DNA of 5,528 bases from an uncultured Rhodopirellula sp. GTDB taxonomy: Bacteria; Planctomycetota; Planctomycetia; Pirellulales; Pirellulaceae. The stretch is from positions 1 to 5,528 of the forward strand of contig CAJXTM010000328.1 in the NCBI GenBank assembly GCA_913061385.1, read 5' to 3'. Made by a program: the position numbers and the translations under genes. Positions 1 to 5,528 of the stretch are shown here, piece by piece. Within the stretch, counting starts at the first letter, position 1, and the number at the start of each line of letters is the position of its first letter. The notes beneath the pieces are model-generated. The model was not told the origin of the DNA and made no database searches. It saw only the letters and a program-made list of their open reading frames with translations.

Positions 1-30
1 CGTGGGCTCGGAGATGTGTATAAGAGACAG
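1..30 (+). other. Nextera read-2 adapter remnant (artefact)
   Basis: This is synthetic sequence, not genome. Bases 12-30 are the 19-base Tn5 mosaic end agatgtgtataagagacag. Bases 1-11 are the 3' part of the Nextera read-2 side (ending gtgggctcgg), so 30 of the usual 34 bases are present. The genomic insert starts at 31. The reading frame of the large minus-strand gene happens to stay open through the adapter, so an automatic caller would add about ten false residues to its C-terminus. Confidence 0.98.
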
Positions 31-3000
31 CCACTTGATCGCGTGGCACGGCTGCCAAGGTTTTCACCTCGGACTCACTGAACGGGACATTGAACACGCT
101 TGCTCGACCGAAGTCACCTGCGAACTTCTCCTGACCGTTGGGTGCGGAACCTAGCCGAAAATCGTGTTGGTTACGGGGTAACCGAAGCTCAACAGGTGAT
201 TTGGAATAATCACCAAATTGTCCATTCGCCAGGTACTGCTGAACCGCTTGGGGATGAGCCAGAAAATGGTCGCGTTGTGCCGTATACAGAATCCGAATCA
301 CCTCGGCTTCCTGTTTGCTGGGTTCGCGGCTGGTCAGAATCCGAAACATGTCATTCGCAATTGCATCTTCAGCCTCACTGCCATGCTGAGAGAGTAAGCG
401 TTGACTAAGAGCACGACCCGCCTCAACAAACTGCGGCCCGTTCAGCATCGCCAAAGCTTGCAGTGGCGACGAAGTACGTTCACGTTTGACACGGCAGACA
501 TCGCGTTTCGCTGCATCAAGCGCCATCATCACGGGTGCCGGTCCAGTGCGTTTCCAGTAGGTGTAGAGTGAGCGGCGATACAAACCTTGACCCTTATCGG
601 GTGTCGAAGGCTTAAAGGAAGCTGCCAATTCATATGGTTTCACTGGCGGTCCACCTATCTTGTCCACCAAAAGTCCGCTTGCTGCCAGCACATTGTCCCG
701 CAACATCTCAGCAGGCCACCGGTAAGAAGGGGCACGACCCAGAAGTTCATTTTCCGGATCAGTCATCAACAATTCTTCCGATACCACACTCGATTGCCGA
801 TACGCCGTCGACATTACCATCTGCTTCAAAAGTCGCTTAACATCCCAGCCGTGAGCCACAAAATCGTTTGCCAACCAATCAAGCAATTGGGGATGTGTTG
901 GCAATGCCCCCTGCCTGCCAAAATCTTCCGGAGTCCGTACGATCCCATCACCAAAAATCAGCTGCCAAAAATGGTTCACAGCGACTCGAGCAGTGAGAGG
1001 ATGATCGGGATCCGTCATCCACTTCGCAAGTCCAAGCCGATTATTCGGCAACGAGTCCTTCATGGCCGGAAGCACCTCAGGCGTAGCTGCTTTCACTGCT
1101 TCCAACCGATGACCGTATTCGCCACGTTGCAGAATAAACGAATCCTTGGGCTGCGGCAATTCACGCATCACCATGATCTCGGTCGCTTGATCAAGAGCAT
1201 TACACAGTTGCAATCGCATCGAAGCCAACTGTTTTCGATACTCAGCATGGTCCGCTGATGCATTCAATTCCAAGTGCTGGACAAACATCGCCCTTATCGA
1301 TTCGGATGCCTCCGTTCCACTCTCGATCTGCTGTAACTTCGCTGAGATCTTCTTTTCATCATGTTTCAAAGCAACTTCAAAGTTCGAAATCTGCCGATCA
1401 AAGACCTCGAATGATGATACCTGTCCATTGGTAAATCCACGGTCTCGAAATCTTGCACCGATGGCAATCGTGTTTCCACCACCACCGGTGATATTCTTGG
1501 TCAATTTATCTTTGACAACTTCGACATCTACTTGTTTTCCATCGATGAAGATGGAAATCCCCTTGGCTGATATGCTACCGTCATAGGCGACTGCAACATC
1601 GACCCAGCGATTCACTGGAATCGCTTGCTTTGTTTTCACGCTAATGGCGTTACCCGGCCAGAAATGAATCAAAGAGGCGCTTAACTTGCCATCTTCGATC
1701 AACAATTGATATCCACGGCTTCCGGCATCAGTCCACGCCCTTGAGCGATGAAAGACCACAGCGCGTTGTTTTGCATCAGGTGTGTTGAGTGCCAGACTGA
1801 CCGAAAAAGGCAGATGACGTTTGAAGTTACCCGTTTTCAGGGTAATTGCATCGTCACCCGTCAACTTGGCTGCAGGCTGCCCGCGTTGGTCCGTGGTTTT
1901 GGCAGTGCGACCGCCGACCGCATTGAAGTCGACTGTTTCAATGGGATCACCTCCTTTGGCCTGCAACGCTGCGGCCAACAACGCGGCATCTGACAAACCG
2001 CGATACGCCATATCCTCGGGTGCTTTCAGCTTTTCAAGCTGTGATTGCAACGCACCGATCTGCTTTTTCTGATCATCACTCAGAAGTGCAAGTGTTGGCG
2101 TCGGAACCGAATTGGTGAAATATGAGTAAAGCCCTGATTCGTCAATGTTGTTGAAATACGAAAACAGCTCGTAATATTCTTTCTGGGAAAGCGGATCATA
2201 CTTGTGATCATGACACCGTGCGCATTCAAGAGTGAGTCCTAAAAATGCAGTGGCAAACGTCTGTGTTCTGTCCACCACATACTCAATGCGAAACTCTTCC
2301 TCGACGCTGCCACCCTCAACTTTTTGGGGATGCAATCGATTGAACGCTGTCGCTAATACTTGGTCGTCAGTCGACTGCGGAAGCAAGTCACCTGCCAACT
2401 GTTCAACGATGAACTGGTCATACGCCATATTCGAATTGAATGCTCGAATCACCCAGTCACGCCACGGCCACACATACCGATCGCGGTCCACTTGATATCC
2501 ATAAGTGTCACTGTACCGGGCGACATCCATCCAGTCCGATGCCATTCGCTGCCCATAGTGGGCAGAACGCATCAAACGATCAACGACCGTGCCAAAAGCA
2601 TCCGGCGACTCATCGCCCAAAAAGTCATCGATTTCACCTAGTGTCGGTGCCAATCCCGTTAAGTCAAATGTGACACGTCGAATCAACTTTTCCCGCGGTG
2701 CCAATTTTGAATAACTCAAACCGCTTGATTCAAGCCTAGACAATACAAAGTGGTCAATCTGATTACTCACGCGACCGATCGACGCCACCGTTGGCAGGTC
2801 AGGATCACGACGTTGCTCAAACGCCCAGTGTTTTTTCCAAATGGCACCCTGAGCTATCCAATCAGAGATCAACTGTTTCTCTTTTGCCGAAACAGAAAGA
2901 TTCGATTCTGGCGGTGGCATCACCTCATCCACATCATCCGACAAGATACGACTGACAAGTTCACTTGTCTCTGGTTTCCCAGGAATGATCACATCAAACG

Positions 3001-3193
3001 CTGCCTCTTTTTGATCCAATCGCAAATCTGCTTCACGGGTACCGCTGTCTGGGCCATGACAAACGTAACAGCGATCTGAAAGGATCGGTCGAATATCGCG
3101 ATCAAAATCAACTTTCTGCTGCAACTGCTGCGCGAACGCAACACTGAGCATACAGTGAAGATAAAGTGCAACAATGAAACTTACTTTTCGCAT
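31..3193 (-). CDS. PSD1-type protein: PSCyt1, DUF1549, LamG-like, DUF1553 (3' end cut off)
   Basis: A large exported cytochrome-like protein of the planctomycete PSD1 family; its biochemical function is unknown. I read 1054 continuous codons. Residues 1-21 look like a Sec signal peptide ending V-A-F-A before QQ. PSCyt1 covers about 28-120, with heme motif CYVCH at 42-46 and a possible axial Met in VMPPP at 91-95. DUF1549 covers about 145-352, with [11 protein letters not shown] and a second heme motif CARCH at 324-328. A LamG/concanavalin-like domain lies at about 420-605. DUF1553 runs from about 690 to the end, with [20 protein letters not shown] and [20 protein letters not shown]. The ATG at 3193 is the first in frame, because a TAG precedes it directly. 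No Shine-Dalgarno is visible, which is common in this phylum. No stop is reached; by comparison with the family roughly 20-30 residues are missing past the adapter. A DUF1501 gene would be expected downstream, outside the window. Domain calls are from recognised motifs, not a search. Confidence 0.95.
1944..1957 (-). other. Internal perfect match to the anti-anti-Shine-Dalgarno sequence
   Basis: On the coding strand of the large gene the sequence aaaggaggtgatcc is the exact complement of the conserved 3' tail of 16S rRNA (ggatcacctccttt). It encodes K-G-G-D-P at residues 413-417, between DUF1549 and the LamG-like domain. GGAGG lies 7 bases before an in-frame ATT codon (Ile418) and 8 bases before an out-of-frame TTG at 1941. 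That TTG opens a frame of only 26 codons. Whether the site pauses ribosomes, starts translation or is coincidence cannot be told from sequence. The match is certain; a function is not. Confidence 0.4.
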
Positions 3194-3334
3194 CTACTTT
3201 TTGTTTCCGTGTCAGGAAAATTCATTGCCACGGTTTGACAATGACGCAACAAACATACTCAGGGTGGCAACATAGCACACCTTAAAAATCCAGCGATCGC
3301 CATCAGGTACAGTGGATTGCTGGCCACGACTCAA
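3194..3334. other. Upstream region of the large PSD1-type gene, no gene seen
   Basis: This is the leader and presumed promoter region of the minus-strand gene starting at 3193. I found no convincing -35/-10 pair at proper spacing on the minus strand, no Shine-Dalgarno and no small gene with family resemblance. Short open frames on both strands here show nothing recognisable. The only local structure is the short inverted repeat at 3204-3219. The front of the dead FGE gene may once have extended into this stretch, but no residues can be aligned with confidence. Confidence 0.5.
3204..3219. repeat. Short inverted repeat just upstream of a start codon
   Basis: TTTCC, six bases, then GGAAA: a perfect 5-base inverted repeat whose near edge is 10 bases before the ATG at 3193. 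It could be an operator half-site pair or a small leader hairpin. Five-base arms with a six-base gap arise easily by chance, so this is a weak call. Confidence 0.15.
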
Positions 3335-3751
3335 GCAAGCCATTACTCGAGTAAGCAGTCGTCCGGCAAAACATTGATGACTCGAACGTGCTTCCATTAT
3401 GGTCACAGAAACTCACATGAGTTTAGAGGAAAGACGCAAAAACTTATACACTTCCCGCGTTACCGGCTGCCTTTCATGCTTCAGCCACACTACCCGTGAA
3501 AATAAATCTTTGGAATCTTTACGACACGCACGATCCCGTATGGGGATAAGTGCCAAGATTGGTTGGGATCCTACCCGGATGATCCGGTCACTGATCCAGC
3601 CCGATCAGAATCCGGCACGCGTCGAATTTTCCGTGGTGGCAGCTGGCGTAACGATTCAGACGACTGTACCCCGATCTTTCACATGCGTCTGCGGCCCAGT
3701 TCAACTTACTGCCTGTTCGGTTTCCGAGTGCATTTGGAGCATCAACAGTAA
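3335..3751 (+). pseudogene. Remnant of a formylglycine-generating-enzyme (FGE-sulfatase) family gene
   Basis: This is a decayed gene running opposite to its neighbours. FGE-family proteins include the enzymes that oxidise the active-site Cys or Ser of sulfatases to formylglycine. Three pieces can be read. At 3335-3472 the frame gives SHYSSK, HEF and RYRLP, resembling the family's NPSHFSS, vEFC and YRLPTEAEWEYA blocks; this piece is weak. At 3475-3546, one frame over, it reads LPVKINLWNLYDTHDPVW, matching the HPVGxxxPNxWGLYDMHGNVWEW block. A TAA follows at 3547. At 3548-3748, back in the first frame, come CQDWLGSYPDDPVTDP, RIFRGGSWRNDSDDC and FGFRVHL, the normal C-terminal end, then TAA at 3749. 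Between RYRLP and the second piece about 35-40 residues appear deleted. Two frame changes, an internal stop and this deletion make a functional product very unlikely. The upstream limit is uncertain. Confidence 0.85.
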
Positions 3752-3787
3752 GCAAGGATCGCGACCAGATACTGTGGCTGACCTATC

Positions 3788-3802
3788 GCCTGAAGATCAG
3801 GC
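3788..3802. terminator. Hairpin across the DUF1501 stop codon; weak terminator candidate
   Basis: GCCTGA-AGA-TCAGGC is a perfect 6-base stem with a 3-base loop, lying in the 45-base gap between the FGE remnant and the DUF1501 gene and covering the DUF1501 TGA at 3797-3799. No U-run follows it in the minus direction; in the plus direction it is followed by taaaatttctt. It could slow transcription or protect the mRNA 3' end, but it does not fit a standard intrinsic terminator well. Confidence 0.25.
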
Positions 3803-5254
3803 TAAAATTTCTTGCACAATCTTCCCGGGTTGACCATCGGTGAGCGTCTGATCGCGATTGCTGCGATTAAAAACAAGATCTTGGTGATCAAGACCAAACA
3901 GATGCATCAGCGTGGCATGATAATCGTAGTGGTTCACAACATTTTCAACCGCTTTGTGTCCCCACTCATCGGTCTTGCCATGAATGTGGCCAGCTTTGAA
4001 GCCTCCACCTGCCAACCACATACTGAATCCGTACGTGTTGTGATCGCGGCCTATTTTTGTTTTTCCGGCATCGTTTTGAACAACAGGCAGTCTTCCCATT
4101 TCGCCGCCCCAATGAACAACCGTCGAATCAAGTAGCCCTCGTTGCTTGAGATCCTTGACCAAAGCGGCAGAAGGGCGATCAACCTTCTGGCAAGCAGCCG
4201 GCAGTCGACTAAGGATACTGCCATGGCTGTCCCAAAGCTGGTTTGCGGTATACACCTGGACAAAACGGACTCCCCGCTCAATCAACCTTCGGGCAATCAG
4301 ACAACGACTACCATAATCCGCAGTCGCTTTCTCATGCATGCCGTACATTTCCTGAGTCTTCTTACTTTCTTGACTCAAGTCCAATGCTTCCGTAGCCGAA
4401 GTTTGCATCCGCGCGGCCAGCTGATAACTGGCAATTCTAGCTTGCAGGTCAGTGCTGTTTGGATAATGCGACAGATGATTCGCATTGAGTTGTTCGAGGT
4501 ATTCAAGTGCGTGCCGCTGAGCATTCCCCTTCAGATGGGTTGGAGGAGTCAGATCCAGAATACGAGGCTCACGCGGTCGCACAACAGTCCCCTGATAAAT
4601 TGAAGGCAACCAGCCATTGGACCAATTCTCGACTCCCAGTACGGGCAACTGACCGGGATCAATCAAAGACATAAACGCAGGCAGGCTCTCCGACTCGCTG
4701 CCCAACCCGTAGGTCAGCCAGCTACCAAGTGAGGGTCGCCCTTCAACCGTGCGTCCTGACTGCAATGCACGGATCGACTGACCATGGTTATTGACACCGG
4801 TATGCATCGAACGAATCAAGCAGATATCGTCTGCAATTGAACTGGTATGCGGAACCAATTCTGACAGTTCCATCCCCGACTGTCCGTGAGGTTGAAATTT
4901 CCAAGGACTGTGAAAGACTTTCGAACTGGATTGGGCGGCATTGTCATACTTGATCTCACCGGGGAATTCCTGTCCGTCGTACTTTGCCATCTCTGGCTTT
5001 GGATCGAACATGTCATGATGACTGGGCCCCCCCTGCATCCATAACGAAATCATCGCCTTTGCTTTAGGCTCACTTGGAGGGGTCTTTGGTTTTGTGTCGT
5101 GGACACGTTTTTGCAAGTCGGGCTTCTTGACCTCTGCCATGCTGCGGTTCTGGCTTATCAGCCACGCCAGTGCAACACTGCTCACATTCATAGCACCAGA
5201 GGCAAGAAAATGGCGACGTGAACCCGCGGAGCATTGATTTAATTTTCTATTCAT
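3797..5254 (-). CDS. DUF1501 family protein with Tat signal, complete
   Basis: A complete 485-residue DUF1501 protein, a family related to the alkaline phosphatase/sulfatase fold; its substrate is unknown. Residues 12-20, SRRHFLASG, are a twin-arginine motif followed by a hydrophobic stretch to about 34, so export by Tat as a folded protein is predicted. Family blocks in order: LWMQGGPSHHDMFDPKPE (71-88), SMHTGVNNHGQSIRALQSGR (149-168), WDSHGSI (341-347), HWGGEMGRLP (381-390), GRDHNTYGFSMWLAGGGFKA (402-421), HGKTDEWGHKAVEN (425-438) and HYDYHATLMHLFGLDH (442-457). Glu385, Asp404, His405, His442, Asp444 and His446 are plausible metal ligands by analogy. I chose the ATG at 5254, 7 bases after the preceding DUF1553 stop. 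A TTG at 5269 would add five residues and overlap that gene by 8 bases; the Tat motif fits either start. Close spacing implies co-transcription with the gene at 5262-5481. A run of seven G on the coding strand (5027-5033) is intact in frame. Confidence 0.95.
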   Translation of the reverse strand: MNRKLNQCSAGSRRHFLASGAMNVSSVALAWLISQNRSMAEVKKPDLQKRVHDTKPKTPPSEPKAKAMISLWMQGGPSHHDMFDPKPEMAKYDGQEFPGEIKYDNAAQSSSKVFHSPWKFQPHGQSGMELSELVPHTSSIADDICLIRSMHTGVNNHGQSIRALQSGRTVEGRPSLGSWLTYGLGSESESLPAFMSLIDPGQLPVLGVENWSNGWLPSIYQGTVVRPREPRILDLTPPTHLKGNAQRHALEYLEQLNANHLSHYPNSTDLQARIASYQLAARMQTSATEALDLSQESKKTQEMYGMHEKATADYGSRCLIARRLIERGVRFVQVYTANQLWDSHGSILSRLPAACQKVDRPSAALVKDLKQRGLLDSTVVHWGGEMGRLPVVQNDAGKTKIGRDHNTYGFSMWLAGGGFKAGHIHGKTDEWGHKAVENVVNHYDYHATLMHLFGLDHQDLVFNRSNRDQTLTDGQPGKIVQEILA

Positions 5255-5261
5255 GGCTGTC

Positions 5262-5481
5262 TCAGTCAACGTAGAGAAACTCGTTCGAGCCCATCAGCAT
5301 CTGGCACATTACTGCCAATGCCTCCAGCTGAGCACTCTTGGCAGCCGGCTTTCCGGACAAAGATTTATAAGCCGCCTGCTGCTCAAAAATGGCCCTTTGT
5401 TCAGCAAGAAACTGCACAGTTGCATTACGTTCCAGGACTTTTGGATGGCGGCAGTAAATCAACTGCCATGCTGTATCAATC
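5262..5481 (-). CDS. DUF1553 (PSD1-type) protein, C-terminal fragment
   Basis: Only the last 72 residues are present; the 5' part lies past the adapter at the right edge. The frame reads WQLIYCRHPKVLERNATVQF, then LAVMCQMLMGSNEFLYVD and TGA at 5262-5264. The ending LMGSNEFLYVD matches the typical C-terminus of PSD1/DUF1553 proteins (LLNSNEFLYVD-like), which commonly precede DUF1501 genes. It ends 7 bases before the DUF1501 ATG, so it is the upstream gene of that operon. It is a different gene from the PSD1-type gene at 31-3193, and the two do not look closely alike in the C-terminal stretch both share. An ATG reading MCIRDR at 5498 lies in adapter sequence and is not a start. Confidence 0.9.
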
Positions 5482-5528
5482 CTGTCTCTTATACACATCT
5501 GACGCTGCCGACGACTCCTTACGTGTAG
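5482..5528 (-). other. Nextera read-1 adapter, i5 index and P5 start (artefact)
   Basis: Synthetic sequence. Bases 5482-5500 are the mosaic end in reverse complement (ctgtctcttatacacatct). Bases 5501-5514 are gacgctgccgacga, the read-1 side. Bases 5515-5522, ctccttac, are the reverse complement of GTAAGGAG, which I recognise as Nextera i5 index 505. Bases 5523-5528, gtgtag, begin the P5 arm. The genomic insert therefore ends at 5481. Confidence 0.98.

Noticed and set aside
587..1258. Plus-strand open frame of 223 codons
   Set aside because: It is antisense to the DUF1553 domain, whose minus frame has clear conserved motifs; the plus translation is rich in His, Arg and Gln and matches nothing I recognise.
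3235..3259. Plus-strand TTGACA with a downstream CATACT as a promoter
   Set aside because: The spacing is only 13 bases instead of about 17, and the only gene it could serve is the dead FGE remnant.
3229..3288. Possible N-terminal FGE block (TMTQQTYSGW) in plus frame 1
   Set aside because: It vaguely resembles the EVTQxQY block, but its distance and frame do not fit the next recognisable block, so it was left out of the pseudogene.
3399..3833. Plus-strand open frame of 144 codons over the FGE remnant
   Set aside because: It is out of frame with every recognisable FGE motif and overlaps the end of the DUF1501 gene.
4142..4603. Plus-strand open frame of 153 codons
   Set aside because: It is the antisense shadow of the DUF1501 gene.
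5482..5498. ATG start (MCIRDR) for the DUF1553 fragment
   Set aside because: The codons lie in the Nextera mosaic end. The genuine gene continues beyond the contig.
5253..5528. Plus-strand open frame of 91 codons at the right edge
   Set aside because: Its last part translates adapter (SYTHLTLPTTPYV), and the rest is antisense to the DUF1553 fragment with no family resemblance.
1..5528. CRISPR array, tRNA, rRNA, insertion sequence or phage genes
   Set aside because: No spaced direct repeats, cloverleaf, transposase motifs or terminal repeats were seen; the only rRNA-like match is the 14-base tail complement, and the only transposon sequence is the library Tn5 mosaic end.

Overview
The window is a piece of a planctomycete chromosome (Planctomycetota; a Pirellulaceae-like lineage is my guess). 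It carries PSD1-type cytochrome proteins (PSCyt1, DUF1549 and DUF1553 domains) beside a DUF1501 protein, a gene pairing found many times per genome in this phylum and rarely outside it. The real insert is about 31-5481. Both ends are Illumina Nextera transposon adapter: the read-2 side at 1-30, and the read-1 side plus an i5 index and the start of P5 at 5482-5528. Both outer genes are therefore cut by the library or assembly, not by biology.

Layout, right to left, since all intact coding is on the minus strand. (1) 5262-5481 holds the last 72 codons of one DUF1553 protein. (2) 3797-5254 is a complete DUF1501 gene with a Tat signal, starting 7 bases after the previous stop, so the two form an operon. 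(3) 3194-3796 has no intact gene. It holds the wreck of a plus-strand formylglycine-generating-enzyme (FGE-sulfatase) gene with two frame changes and an apparent internal deletion. (4) 31-3193 is a second, nearly complete PSD1-type gene of 1054 visible codons: Sec signal peptide, PSCyt1 heme domain, DUF1549 with a second CxxCH, a LamG-like domain, then DUF1553.

The arrangement looks like two consecutive DUF1553-DUF1501 modules in the same direction, separated by the dead FGE gene. The DUF1501 partner of the left module, if there is one, would lie beyond the left edge. The proteins are predicted to be exported, the cytochrome-like protein by Sec and the DUF1501 protein by Tat. Their biochemical role is not established.

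I do not see a convincing undescribed system. The points most worth following are the exact 14-base complement of the 16S rRNA 3' tail inside the large gene at a domain boundary, the FGE remnant, and the adapter ends, which create false reading frames. I saw no tRNA, rRNA, CRISPR array, insertion sequence or origin.
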